From SIG565 sp045650565 (lineage in GTDB: Bacteria; Bacillota; Clostridia; Oscillospirales; Acutalibacteraceae), in assembly GCA_045650565.1 (NCBI GenBank), contig JAZRRG010000028.1, forward strand, positions 1 through 43,203: a stretch of DNA of 43,203 nt, written 5' to 3'. Positions within the stretch are counted from its first letter, which is position 1. Every line of letters begins with the position of its first letter. The position numbers and the translations under genes were made by a program. The notes below the pieces were generated by a model. The model worked only from the letters and a program-made list of their open reading frames with translations. It had not been told where the DNA came from and searched no databases. Of the stretch, positions 1-8,513 are shown in pieces.

Positions 1-1965
1 GCAACTATGGAGGAAAATCTTGATGACTTGGCGCTTGAATTCTCAACAACAATTTTTGCTTTAGATGAATCGGGCGAGTTTGTTCCTTATCAAAGCTTAC
101 ACGGTGAGTATAATAGGGAATGGGTACCGGATAAGGATGGAAATATACCTGATAATCTCAAAAACGCATTTATTGCTATCGAAGATAAGCGTTTCAAATC
201 CCATAACGGTGTTGACTGGAAAAGAACCATCTCTGCATTTGCTAACCTGTTTTTTCACTTCTACTCATCTAATCAAGGTGGTTCCACAATAACCCAACAG
301 CTCGTTAAAAATCTCACTGGTGATAATTCAAGCAGCCCTGCACGTAAGGTTCGTGAAATTATGAGGGCACATTATCTTGAGGAGCGTTTTTCGAAGGATA
401 CTATTTTAGAATGCTACCTTAATACCGTTTCTATGGCAGGCGGTATGTATGGTGTTGAGGTTGCCTCTAATTATTACTTTAACAAGAGTACAAGTGAGCT
501 TGATTTACTTGAATGTGCTGCTCTAGCATCAATTGTTAAGGCGCCCGAACAGTATCGTCCCGATAAAAAGCCCGAGGCAAATAAGGAGCGGCGGCAGGTT
601 GTTCTAACCCAAATGTTAGAACAAGGATATATTTCCCGTGAGGAATACGATGCGGTGTATGATAACGATTTAGTTGTTATCGCCGATAAAAAGAATATTC
701 AAGAAATGCCGATTAACTCATATTTTGTTGATGCACTCATTGATGATGTTGTGGAGGGGCTAATGCAGGTGTATGGCTTTGATAGAACCCATGCCACCAA
801 CAATTTTTACAATGGCGGTTATAGAATTTATGCAACCGTTTCTCCCAGTGTTCAGTCAGCAATTGATGAAGTGTTTTATAATTCTAAATATTCCTACAAG
901 GGTAAGGATGGTTCGCTTTTACAGGGCGCTATAACCGTTATTGATTATAATGGTAATGTGCTTGGTATGTCCGGAGGTATCGGCGAAAAAACAATTAACC
1001 GTGGCTTAAACCGTGCAACACAGGCGGTTCGCCAACCCGGTTCAACAATTAAGCCCTTGAGTGCATACGCACCCGCTATTGAAAAGGACTTAATCACTTA
1101 TTCAACATTGATTGATGACACCGAGAGATATTACGGCAAGGATGAATATAGGTGGAAGCCAAACAACTGGTACAATAACGGTGGCTATTATGGCAAAATT
1201 ACGGTTGAGTACGCACTTGAGCGCTCCTGTAATACAATTCCCGTACACCTTGTTGATATGCTCACCACACAAAGCTCATATAATTTTCTCACAGGAAAGC
1301 TCGGTCTTAGTAACCTAAATGCTAATGATATCAACTATTCACCGCTTGGAATGGGTGGTACAAACGGCGGTGTTACAACCTATCAAGAAGCTGCCGCATA
1401 CGCAATTTTCGGCAACGGCGGTATTTATAACGAGCCCAAGCTTTATTACAAAATTTGTGACCACGATGACCAGGTGATTTTACAAAGTGAGGTTAATTCT
1501 ACACTTGCTATTAGTGAAGATACGGCTACAGTTATGAATCGCCTCTTACAAAATGTTGTTTATGGTGCCGAAGGTACTGGACGGCAGGTTAAAACATACG
1601 TTTCTCAACCGATGTTTGCTAAAACCGGTACATCTAATGATGATATGAACTGCTGGTTTACAGGCGGTACACCATACTGTGTTGCATCGGTTTGGTGTGG
1701 CTATGACAGTCTGCAAAAGGTAGCCCAAAACGATGTAGCAAAGGTAATGTGGCGTGAGGTAATGTCACGTATTCATAAAAATTTACCCGGAATGACCTTT
1801 ACTGATAGTGCTTATGCCGTTTCAAAACAATACTGCAAAACCACCGGCTTATTGGCAACCGATGCTTGTCCCAACAAAAAAACGGGCTGGTATAAGGTTA
1901 GCAACATTCCTTCAATGTGTACGGCACATCCTTCCGCCTCGGCTGAAAGCACTCCCACAGAATAA
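1..1965 (+). CDS. Class A penicillin-binding protein (PBP1A-like), 5' partial
   Basis: Bifunctional peptidoglycan synthase: an N-terminal glycosyltransferase (GT51) polymerises lipid II and a C-terminal transpeptidase cross-links it outside the membrane. The frame is open from base 1. The first in-window ATG is at 7, but the protein there is already in the linker before GT51 and has no membrane anchor, so the true start lies upstream. Visible GT51 motifs are EDKRFKSHNG (catalytic Glu at 181-183), QGGSTITQQL and the LE..FSKDTILECYLN block. Transpeptidase motifs are GSTIK (nucleophile Ser at 1042-1044), SCN (in ERSCNT) and KTGTS (Lys at 1621-1623). All catalytic motifs are intact. It ends at a shared bidirectional terminator and is convergent with the phosphoglucomutase gene. 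The family assignment is very sure; the exact PBP name is not. Confidence 0.95.
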   Translation, partial: ATMEENLDDLALEFSTTIFALDESGEFVPYQSLHGEYNREWVPDKDGNIPDNLKNAFIAIEDKRFKSHNGVDWKRTISAFANLFFHFYSSNQGGSTITQQLVKNLTGDNSSSPARKVREIMRAHYLEERFSKDTILECYLNTVSMAGGMYGVEVASNYYFNKSTSELDLLECAALASIVKAPEQYRPDKKPEANKERRQVVLTQMLEQGYISREEYDAVYDNDLVVIADKKNIQEMPINSYFVDALIDDVVEGLMQVYGFDRTHATNNFYNGGYRIYATVSPSVQSAIDEVFYNSKYSYKGKDGSLLQGAITVIDYNGNVLGMSGGIGEKTINRGLNRATQAVRQPGSTIKPLSAYAPAIEKDLITYSTLIDDTERYYGKDEYRWKPNNWYNNGGYYGKITVEYALERSCNTIPVHLVDMLTTQSSYNFLTGKLGLSNLNANDINYSPLGMGGTNGGVTTYQEAAAYAIFGNGGIYNEPKLYYKICDHDDQVILQSEVNSTLAISEDTATVMNRLLQNVVYGAEGTGRQVKTYVSQPMFAKTGTSNDDMNCWFTGGTPYCVASVWCGYDSLQKVAQNDVAKVMWREVMSRIHKNLPGMTFTDSAYAVSKQYCKTTGLLATDACPNKKTGWYKVSNIPSMCTAHPSASAESTPTE

Positions 1966-1969
1966 ATCA

Positions 1970-2005
1970 AAAGAGCAGCAAATTTGATTTGCTGCTCTTT
2001 TATTA
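1970..2005. terminator. Bidirectional intrinsic terminator
   Basis: A perfect 14-bp inverted repeat (AAAGAGCAGCAAAT at 1970-1983, its complement at 1987-2000) with a 3-nt loop. It is followed by T-rich sequence on the + side and preceded by A-rich sequence, so it can end both the PBP transcript and the convergent phosphoglucomutase transcript. Confidence 0.85.
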
Positions 2006-2009
2006 TCTA

Positions 2010-3713
2010 TTATCGCATAAGCCGCTCGGCATCCGCTAAAATATCGGAAATACTTTTTTCAGCTGCCGCTTTACTTGTATCAACCGCACCAATATAAAGC
2101 TTAATCTTGGGTTCGGTTCCTGATGGTCTAAAAATAACCTTACAGTTGTTTTGTAGTGTAAACACAATAACATCCGACTTCGGTAGAAAAATATCGGTTT
2201 GTTTACCACTAATAACATCAACGCATTTTGAAATTTTGTAATCTTCAATTTTTATGATTGGTGAACCCGCAATGGCTTTAGGGGTATTAGTTCTAAAGCT
2301 CGTCATAATTTCGGACATTTTATTCATACCAGATTGACCTTTAAATGAAAAGCTTTTTTGAAGGTTTATAAAGTAGCCGTGCTCAATAAACAACTCCTCT
2401 AATTTATCGATAAGAGTTTTACCTTGCTTTTTATAATACGCTGCCATTTCACAAATCAGCATTGAAGCAACAACTGCATCCTTATCACGTACATATCCAC
2501 CGGTAAGGTAACCGTAACTCTCCTCAAAGCCCAAAATAAAGCGTTCTTGCTCGTTTTTCTCTTCAAGTAAAGCAATTTGCTCACCGATGAATTTAAACCC
2601 TGTAAGTACATTTATGAGCTCACAGCCGTATTTATCAGCAATTTTTTGACAAAGCTCGGTTGTTACGATGGTTTTAACTGCAATCGGCTTTCGAGGGAGT
2701 GTGCCGTTGTTGGTTTTACACTCAAGTATATAATTAAGCATCAATGCGCCAACATCGTTGCCGGTCATCAATTTATATTCCTTGCCGCTTTTAACTGCAA
2801 TACCAACTCGGTCAGCGTCAGGGTCGGTTGCTAAAAGCAGGTCCGCATCAATGTTTTTTGTATAAGCGAGAGCCAATTCAAAGGTCTGCTTAATTTCAGG
2901 ATTAGGGTAGGGGGCTGTCGGAAAATTACCATCGGGTAGCTCTTGCTCTTTAACAACCGTAACATTACTAACACCAATTCGGCGCAATATCTCTCTTACC
3001 GGTTTATTTCCTGTTCCGTGAAGCGGTGTGTAAATCACACACAGGTCTGACATATCAAGCATATCTGCGTTAACCGACTGGCTCCGAACTGCCTTTAAAT
3101 AGCTTTCAATTACCTGCTCATCAATGTATAATATTTTGCCGCCTGTTGTATCAAAATCTGAAAATTTTACATCCTTAAAGCAATCAAGCGTTTGCATTAT
3201 ATTCATAATATTCTCAGCGGCTATGGGGGACAGCTGACATCCATCAGGACCATAAACCTTATAGCCGTTATATTCAGCTGGGTTGTGGCTGGCTGTTATA
3301 ACAATACCGGCATCACACTTAAGCTCACGCACAGCAAAGGAGAGCATTGGTGTAGGCATAAGCTCTTTGTAAATATAAACCTTAACGCCGTTAGCCGCTA
3401 ACACAGCTGCTGCGGTTTCGGCAAACAAGGTGGAATTGTTGCGACTGTCATATGCAATAGCAATACTGGGGGTTTCGGTAACCGATAAAACATATTGCGC
3501 AAGTGCTTGGGTGGCTCTGCCAACTGTGAAAATATTCATTCTGTTGGTACCGGCACCTAAAACGCCACGAAGACCTGCCGTACCAAAATCTAGTTCTTTA
3601 TAAAAAGAGTCGGTGATGACCTCATCATTGTCCTTCATTGCTAACAAATCGTTGTGTAATTCGGGGATGTTGGTTGTGCTTTCTAACCATTTAGTGAAAA
3701 TTTGAGTGTACAA
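2010..3713 (-). CDS. pgcA: Phosphoglucomutase / phosphomannomutase
   Basis: Alpha-D-phosphohexomutase that interconverts hexose 1- and 6-phosphates, feeding UDP-glucose and cell-envelope glycans. The 567-aa length fits the PgcA type. Motifs in order: active-site TASHNPAEYNGYK (phosphoserine about residue 142), Mg-binding DPDADRVG, sugar-binding GFEESYGY, and the C-terminal phosphate loop RPSGTEPK. The start is a TTG (3711-3713) preceded by GGAGG seven bases upstream; no ATG fits. It is monocistronic, with a strong sigma-A promoter at 3743-3771 and the shared terminator at 1970-2005. Glucose versus mannose preference cannot be told from sequence alone. Confidence 0.93.
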   Translation of the reverse strand: MYTQIFTKWLESTTNIPELHNDLLAMKDNDEVITDSFYKELDFGTAGLRGVLGAGTNRMNIFTVGRATQALAQYVLSVTETPSIAIAYDSRNNSTLFAETAAAVLAANGVKVYIYKELMPTPMLSFAVRELKCDAGIVITASHNPAEYNGYKVYGPDGCQLSPIAAENIMNIMQTLDCFKDVKFSDFDTTGGKILYIDEQVIESYLKAVRSQSVNADMLDMSDLCVIYTPLHGTGNKPVREILRRIGVSNVTVVKEQELPDGNFPTAPYPNPEIKQTFELALAYTKNIDADLLLATDPDADRVGIAVKSGKEYKLMTGNDVGALMLNYILECKTNNGTLPRKPIAVKTIVTTELCQKIADKYGCELINVLTGFKFIGEQIALLEEKNEQERFILGFEESYGYLTGGYVRDKDAVVASMLICEMAAYYKKQGKTLIDKLEELFIEHGYFINLQKSFSFKGQSGMNKMSEIMTSFRTNTPKAIAGSPIIKIEDYKISKCVDVISGKQTDIFLPKSDVIVFTLQNNCKVIFRPSGTEPKIKLYIGAVDTSKAAAEKSISDILADAERLMR

Positions 3714-3742
3714 GATATAACCTCCAAGATGCGAATATAATC

Positions 3743-3771
3743 ATTTTAATGTCAAACATTGGCAATGTCAA
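3743..3771 (-). promoter_or_regulatory. Sigma-A promoter of the phosphoglucomutase gene
   Basis: On the - strand, TTGACA (3766-3771), a 17-nt spacer and TAAAAT (3743-3748), placing the transcript start near 3736, about 23 nt before the TTG start. A 13-bp palindrome ACATTGGCAATGT (3756-3768) overlaps the -35 and the spacer and could be an operator. Confidence 0.75.
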
Positions 3772-3792
3772 TATATTTTATTAAAAAAATAC

Positions 3793-3821
3793 TTGACTTT
3801 TTGTAAATAATATTATAATAT
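3793..3821 (+). promoter_or_regulatory. Candidate promoter of the SigH-like sigma gene
   Basis: TTGACT (3793-3798), 17-nt spacer, TAATAT (3816-3821). A TATAAT at 3814-3819 gives a 15-nt spacer as an alternative. The region is very AT-rich, so the exact -10 is uncertain. Confidence 0.55.
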
Positions 3822-3858
3822 AAAATAAACTATTATAATTATTCACTGTGGTGCTGCT

Positions 3859-4428
3859 ATGTATAATAATCCTGCCTATATTAACGGCCTTGATAATGAG
3901 GAATTAGTTGCTTTAGTAAATGCGGGAAACAATAGCTGCTTGCAAGAATTATTTCGCCGTTTTGATACTATCTTACGGCAAAAGGCCATCAAATTTTCTC
4001 CTAACATTGATTTTGATGATTTAATGCAGGAAGGTTTGATTGCTCTTTTTTCGGCTACTAAGGTGTATAATTCAAGTCTTTCGTCATTTACAACCTTTGC
4101 TTCAATTTGTATTGATAGGGCAATGTGTTCGTTATACAGGAAAACTCTTTCTAAAAAACAGATTCCTGATGGAAGTCTTGTGTATTTTGATGATGTTAAC
4201 GAGCTGTCTGTTGGAACTACTCCCGAATCTGATTTTATCGAGAAAGAGGAATGTGCCCAATTGGCTGAGCGAATTAAGGATTCCTTATCAAAAACCGAGT
4301 ACATAGTATTGCTGGCGTTTTTGTCTGAGAATTCGTGTGAGAAAATTGCTCAAAAGCTAAATATGTCAATTAAATCTGTAAATAACGCAATGTTCCGTGC
4401 GAGAGCAAAAATCAGAACATTGTGTTAG
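3859..4428 (+). CDS. RNA polymerase sigma-70 family factor, SigH-like
   Basis: 189 aa. Region 2 is recognisable (about residues 25-95): DFDDLMQEGLIALFSA, then SFTTFASICIDRAM and KKQIP, the pattern of the SigH (sigma-30) group. Region 4 helix-turn-helix is at about 150-187 (EKIAQKLNMSIKSVNNAM). SigH-type factors switch on early stationary-phase and sporulation genes, and spoIIGA-sigE and spoIVA lie nearby. The protein is shorter than B. subtilis SigH (about 218 aa) and divergent, so it may be a paralogue rather than the true SigH. The ribosome site is weak (GTGGTG, 3848-3853). A tRNA-like sequence and a zinc-ribbon gene follow on the same strand with no terminator between. Confidence 0.8.
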   Translation: MYNNPAYINGLDNEELVALVNAGNNSCLQELFRRFDTILRQKAIKFSPNIDFDDLMQEGLIALFSATKVYNSSLSSFTTFASICIDRAMCSLYRKTLSKKQIPDGSLVYFDDVNELSVGTTPESDFIEKEECAQLAERIKDSLSKTEYIVLLAFLSENSCEKIAQKLNMSIKSVNNAMFRARAKIRTLC

Positions 4429-4433
4429 ATATA

Positions 4434-4499
4434 TGCCCTTTGTAGCTTAATAGGAGAGCGTTGTTTACGAAGATGTCGGTGCAATTCCGTCCTGGGGCA
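4434..4499 (+). other. Degenerate tRNA-like sequence in the leader of the zinc-ribbon gene
   Basis: A canonical D-arm is present: TA, GCTT (4445-4448), loop AATAGGA, GAGC (4456-4459). A T-arm-like hairpin follows: GTCGG (4475-4479), loop TGCAATT, CCGTC (4487-4491), with one mismatch. GCCC (4435-4438) can pair with GGGC (4495-4498) as part of an acceptor stem. The anticodon arm is too short: only 15 nt lie between the D-stem and T-stem, with TTACGA as a possible anticodon-loop remnant. No adjacent CCA follows. It reads as a decayed tRNA (perhaps Arg-ACG type) or a tRNA-mimicking leader, not a working tRNA. Confidence 0.5.
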
Positions 4500-4528
4500 A
4501 AACCAAAAATCAAGAGAGGAAAAAAGAG

Positions 4529-4822
4529 ATGTTTGAAGACAAGACATTGGTGTGCAAAGACTGTGGCGAGGAATTCGTTTTTACTGCCAGAGAGCAGGAA
4601 TTCTATGAGTCCAAGGGCTTTGTAAACGAACCCCAGCGTTGCAAACCTTGCCGTGACAAGCGCAAGAATGCAGGTAAAGCTCCCCGTGAGTATCATGAGA
4701 CTGTTTGCAGTGCGTGTGGTGGCCCTGCCAAGGTTCCGTTTATTCCGCGTGACGACCGTCCGGTTTATTGCAGTGAATGCTACGCCAAAATGAAAGAAAA
4801 TGCTGATACGGATGCTGAGTAA
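4529..4822 (+). CDS. Small double zinc-ribbon protein
   Basis: 97 aa with four CxxC pairs: C9/C12, C38/C41, C60/C63 and C81/C84, predicted to form two zinc ribbons. The N-terminal half (CKDCGEEFVFT, then NEPQRCKPCR) matches the probable zinc-ribbon (zf-trcl type) proteins common in Clostridia; the C-terminal half (CSACGG, then RPVYCSEC) is a second ribbon of the kind found alone in other small proteins. The function is not known; nucleic-acid or ribosome binding is a guess from charge and fold. The ribosome site is GAGAGGA at 4514-4520. An intrinsic terminator follows directly. Confidence 0.88.
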   Translation: MFEDKTLVCKDCGEEFVFTAREQEFYESKGFVNEPQRCKPCRDKRKNAGKAPREYHETVCSACGGPAKVPFIPRDDRPVYCSECYAKMKENADTDAE

Positions 4823-4848
4823 TTCAGTAATGATTTAGAATTTTTTTG

Positions 4849-4876
4849 CCACCCATATTTTATGGGTGGTTTTTTT
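4849..4876 (+). terminator. Intrinsic terminator after the zinc-ribbon gene
   Basis: CCACCCATA (4849-4857), 3-nt loop, TATGGGTGG (4861-4869), then a run of T. It separates the zinc-ribbon gene from the two-component operon. Confidence 0.9.
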
Positions 4877-4947
4877 ATAATTTTAACACTTTATTAATAT
4901 AATTATGACTTTTATGTTGTAAAATACTTGGGTGGGAGGTAATAATT

Positions 4948-5634
4948 ATGCCGGATACAAAAATACTTATAGTTGATGATGATATAAATATTTGTGAATT
5001 ATTAAGTCTGTATTTACAAAAAGATGGATTTACTGCATTTACAGCTAACGACGGTGAGCAGGCGGTAGGTCTGTTTTCCCTAAAAAAACCCGATTTGATT
5101 TTACTTGATATAATGCTGCCGAAGCTCGACGGTTGGCAGGTCTGCAGAGAAATACGCAAGTCTTCAGAGGTCCCGATTATTATGCTTACAGCAAAGGGTG
5201 AAACCTTTGATAAGGTTTTAGGGCTTGAGCTCGGTGCTGATGATTATATAACAAAGCCCTTTGATACAAAAGAGGTTATCGCCCGAATAAAAGCGGTTTT
5301 AAGACGGGCTACACCAAGCTCTAACAAGGATATTTCGGTTGTAGAATTTGATAAACTTATTATAAACCTAACAAATTATGAGCTTATTGTAGACGGTAAA
5401 GCTATTGACACACCTCCAAAAGAGCTTGAACTTATTTATCATCTTGCGAGTAACCCAAACCGTGTATACACCAGGGACCAGCTTCTTGATGAGGTGTGGG
5501 GCTTTGATTATTACGGTGACTCAAGAACGGTTGATGTACACGTAAAACGCCTTCGTGAAAAATTAGAAAATGTTTCTAATAACTGGACGCTTAAAACCGT
5601 TTGGGGCGTAGGTTATAAATTTGAAGTGAAATAA
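4948..5634 (+). CDS. OmpR/PhoB-family response regulator
   Basis: 228 aa. Receiver domain (about 1-120) with acidic pocket D10-D12, phospho-acceptor D54 (LLDIMLP), switch T81 and K103 (TKPF). A winged-helix DNA-binding domain (about 130-228) has the usual recognition region DSRTVDVHVKRLREK. Ribosome site GGGAGGT, 8 nt before the ATG. It is first in an operon with the histidine kinase (3-nt gap) and the HtrA protease, a layout that suggests response to envelope or secretion stress, as CssRS controls htrA in B. subtilis. That role is inferred from context only. Confidence 0.95.
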   Translation: MPDTKILIVDDDINICELLSLYLQKDGFTAFTANDGEQAVGLFSLKKPDLILLDIMLPKLDGWQVCREIRKSSEVPIIMLTAKGETFDKVLGLELGADDYITKPFDTKEVIARIKAVLRRATPSSNKDISVVEFDKLIINLTNYELIVDGKAIDTPPKELELIYHLASNPNRVYTRDQLLDEVWGFDYYGDSRTVDVHVKRLREKLENVSNNWTLKTVWGVGYKFEVK

Positions 5635-5637
5635 ACC

Positions 5638-7110
5638 ATGAAATCTAAGTTATTTAATAAATTCTTTCTGACTGTTTCAGCAATAATAATTGTTAGTTTC
5701 ACTGCTGTTTTAACAACGGTTAGCTTTGTTACTTCAAATTACTTTTCTAAAGATAAATATTCACTTTTAAGTGATAACTGTAATTCTGTTGCTAAAATTG
5801 CATCGACCGATATTAACTCAACGAATTTTAACAGAAATATATATAACATTATCCGTGTGCAAAACGATGTATCGGATGTGGATGTTTTTATTTGCGATAA
5901 CAGTGGCAAAATCATCATTTGCGGTTGCAATGAATTATTCTCTGTTAAAGAATGCTCACACCAAGAAAAGATTGTTGAGCAGCAGATACTAAAAAAAGCC
6001 AAGAATAATGAATATTCAGAAATTGGCACATTAAATGGCTTGTACCAAGAAAACCATTATGTTGTCGGTGTCCCAATTATCAGCGCAGATGGCACCGCAA
6101 ACGGTTATGTGTTTTCGTCCACATCAGCCGAGTCTCTCAAGCAACTGCTTTCAACGCTTAGAAAAATGTCATTTTTCTATTGTTTGATACCGATTGTTAT
6201 AACATTTTTTGTGCTGTATTCTCTCACATACAAATTTTCAAAACCTCTTAAAAGTATGTCTATTGCAGCAAGGCGAATGGCAAGGGGAGATTTTTCTCAT
6301 AGAATCCCAGTTACGAGCGATGATGAAATTGGCGAGTTATCGGTTTCGTTTAACAATATGACCGATTCATTAGCGAAGCTTGAAAATATGCGTCGAAGCT
6401 TCATTGGTAATGTTTCGCACGAGCTTAGAACTCCAATGACAACCATTGCCGGCTTTATTGATGGTATTATTGACGGCACCATTGAAGAGGACAAAAGAGA
6501 ATATTACCTAAAAATTGTTAGCACTGAGGTAAAGCGGCTCTCACGTGTTGTTGAGTCTATGCTAAACCTTGCCGAGCTTGAATCGGGCGCTACACAAATT
6601 AGGTTAGCGGAATTTAATATTTCAGAGTGTATTGTTAATATAATTTTAAGTCGTGAACAGGTTATTGAAGAAAAGGGCATTTCGGTTTTTGGGCTTGATT
6701 CATTAGAGCCCGTAAATATACGTGCCGATTATGATTTAATATATCAGGTTATATATAATCTCATTGATAATGCAGTAAAATTCACCAATACTGATGGTAG
6801 TATTTTTTTCAAAATGATTAAGAACCAGAATAATGTTCAGTTTTCGATTACAAATACTGGTGAGGGTATTTCAAGCGATGCTCTTAAAAATATTTTTGAA
6901 AGGTTTTATAAAGGCGATAAGTCACGTTCGGCTAATGTTGAAAGCACCGGACTCGGCTTGTTTATTGTAAAGAAAATAATTGATATACACGGCGGAAAAA
7001 TAGTTGCAGACAGTAAAGAAAACGAGTATACTGTATTTAAGATTATGCTACCGATTGAATGCTTTGGCTATGGAGGACAAAATAAATGGACCAAAACAAA
7101 TTCGAAATAG
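5638..7110 (+). CDS. Membrane sensor histidine kinase
   Basis: 490 aa. Membrane segment 1 at about residues 9-31, an extracytoplasmic sensor region of about 145 residues, and membrane segment 2 at about 178-199. HAMP follows, then HisKA with phospho-acceptor H261 in NVSHELRTPMT, and HATPase with N-box NLIDNAVKFT and G-boxes GEGIS and STGLGLFIVK. All catalytic motifs are intact. It is the partner of the response regulator 3 nt upstream. Its last 25 bases overlap the start of the htrA-like gene in another frame, implying translational coupling. The sensor region has no domain I recognise. Confidence 0.95.
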   Translation: MKSKLFNKFFLTVSAIIIVSFTAVLTTVSFVTSNYFSKDKYSLLSDNCNSVAKIASTDINSTNFNRNIYNIIRVQNDVSDVDVFICDNSGKIIICGCNELFSVKECSHQEKIVEQQILKKAKNNEYSEIGTLNGLYQENHYVVGVPIISADGTANGYVFSSTSAESLKQLLSTLRKMSFFYCLIPIVITFFVLYSLTYKFSKPLKSMSIAARRMARGDFSHRIPVTSDDEIGELSVSFNNMTDSLAKLENMRRSFIGNVSHELRTPMTTIAGFIDGIIDGTIEEDKREYYLKIVSTEVKRLSRVVESMLNLAELESGATQIRLAEFNISECIVNIILSREQVIEEKGISVFGLDSLEPVNIRADYDLIYQVIYNLIDNAVKFTNTDGSIFFKMIKNQNNVQFSITNTGEGISSDALKNIFERFYKGDKSRSANVESTGLGLFIVKKIIDIHGGKIVADSKENEYTVFKIMLPIECFGYGGQNKWTKTNSK

Positions 7111-8429
7111 AAAACGGCGCTGAAAATGATGCAATGAGCGAGGTTGATGCTATTTTCAACGATAAAGATTTTATTGAAGGTCAAGCAATTGATTCTCAGG
7201 ATTCTGACAATGCACAAAGCAATGATTTCACTCCCGATGACACGGAAGTTTTTGATAAGGATACGGATTTGAATATTGAAATTACAACAACACCAATATC
7301 TGTTATGCCACCTGCGGCTAAAAGCAAGGGCTTAAAGGTGTTTATCGCAATACTTTCCTTTTTTCTTGCGCTTAGCATCGCAGTAGGCGCAGGATATTTG
7401 GTTGGAAAAAATCAAAATTCAAGCGCTATAGGCGGCTTACAACTAAATCCAAAGCCGCAAAACGATGAAATATTATCTGCCGCAGAGGTATATAAGACTG
7501 TTAGTCCTTCGGTTGTTGGGATAATGGTTTACAATGCCGAGGGTGTTACAGGCTATGCCAGTGGTGTTGTCTATTCGGAGGATGGTTATATCATCACTAA
7601 CGACCACATTTATGAAGAGGTTACGGATGCAAAATTCAAGGTTTATGATTATGCGGGTAAATCATATGACGCTGCATATTTGGCAGGTGACACAAGAAGT
7701 GATTTAGCTGTTTTAAAAATTGATGCGGATGGCTTTTTCCCCGCAGTTTTTGGGGACTCTAACCAAATTGAATTCGGCGAGGATGTAGTTGCGGTTGGTC
7801 GCCCAAGCGACCCTACCGATAATTCCTCCATCACAAAGGGTATTGTATCGTATCCGAACCGCCGTGTTAGTAATTCCTCAAACTATTCTTCAAGACTTAT
7901 TCAAACCGACTCAGCAATAAACCCCGGAAGTTCCGGCGGTGCACTTGTTAATATGTTTGGTCAAGTAATCGGCATTACTTCATCAAAGCTTGTCGGCAGC
8001 TCATACGAGGGAATAGGGTATGCAATACCAACTACGACTGTTAAGAAGGTTGTTGAATCACTAATTGAACACGGTGCGGTTGTAAATCGTGGAAAATTAG
8101 GTTTTACCTATCAAGAAATAAGCACAGTTGCTGATTCAAAAAAATACGGCTCATACGGTCTTTTGGTTGTATCAATATCTGAGGAAAGTGATATGCTCGG
8201 CAAGGTGAATTCGGGTGATATTATTACAGCCGTTAACGGTCAAAAAATCACTAAGGACGATATCCTTATAGATGTACTTGAAAACACGACTCCTGGTAGT
8301 ACCCTCACATTTGATGTGCTTACCAAGAACGGTGCCAACAAACAAATCAAGGTTGCTGTCATTCAAGATTTGGGAACTTCAAGCTATAAAACAACCCATG
8401 AAGAAAACGACCTACCACTGTTACCATAA
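7086..8429 (+). CDS. HtrA/DegP-like membrane-anchored serine protease
   Basis: 447 aa. A long acidic cytoplasmic tail (about 1-80), one membrane anchor (about 83-106), a trypsin-like domain with triad H174 (TNDHI), D206 (SDLAVLK) and S283 (GSSGG), and a single C-terminal PDZ domain (about 335-435). This is the layout of Gram-positive HtrA proteins, which degrade or refold misfolded exported proteins at the outer membrane face. The start is set by GGAGG at 7072-7076 and lies inside the end of the histidine kinase gene. Coupling to a two-component system supports a surface quality-control role (inference). The gene ends at a strong terminator. Confidence 0.94.
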   Translation: MDQNKFEIENGAENDAMSEVDAIFNDKDFIEGQAIDSQDSDNAQSNDFTPDDTEVFDKDTDLNIEITTTPISVMPPAAKSKGLKVFIAILSFFLALSIAVGAGYLVGKNQNSSAIGGLQLNPKPQNDEILSAAEVYKTVSPSVVGIMVYNAEGVTGYASGVVYSEDGYIITNDHIYEEVTDAKFKVYDYAGKSYDAAYLAGDTRSDLAVLKIDADGFFPAVFGDSNQIEFGEDVVAVGRPSDPTDNSSITKGIVSYPNRRVSNSSNYSSRLIQTDSAINPGSSGGALVNMFGQVIGITSSKLVGSSYEGIGYAIPTTTVKKVVESLIEHGAVVNRGKLGFTYQEISTVADSKKYGSYGLLVVSISEESDMLGKVNSGDIITAVNGQKITKDDILIDVLENTTPGSTLTFDVLTKNGANKQIKVAVIQDLGTSSYKTTHEENDLPLLP

Positions 8430-8432
8430 AAA

Positions 8433-8468
8433 ATAAATCTGCACTTTTGAGTGCAGATTTATTTTTTT
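8433..8468 (+). terminator. Intrinsic terminator after the htrA-like gene
   Basis: A perfect 13-bp stem, ATAAATCTGCACT (8433-8445) with its complement at 8450-8462, a TTTG loop, then six more T. It isolates the following spoIIG promoter from the upstream operon. Confidence 0.9.
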
Positions 8469-8479
8469 GCCCTTATAAA

Positions 8480-8513
8480 TTCGACAAATTTTTGGGTTGG
8501 CTTTAGGTATAAT
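8480..8513 (+). promoter_or_regulatory. spoIIG-type promoter with Spo0A box
   Basis: TTCGACA (8480-8486) is an exact reverse complement of the Spo0A box core TGTCGAA and overlaps a -35-like TCGACA (8481-8486). TATAAT (8508-8513) follows after 21 nt. The B. subtilis spoIIG promoter has the same layout: Spo0A boxes on the -35 and an over-long spacer. A second partial box, TTTGTCGG, lies at 8517-8524. Spo0A control is inferred. Confidence 0.6.
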
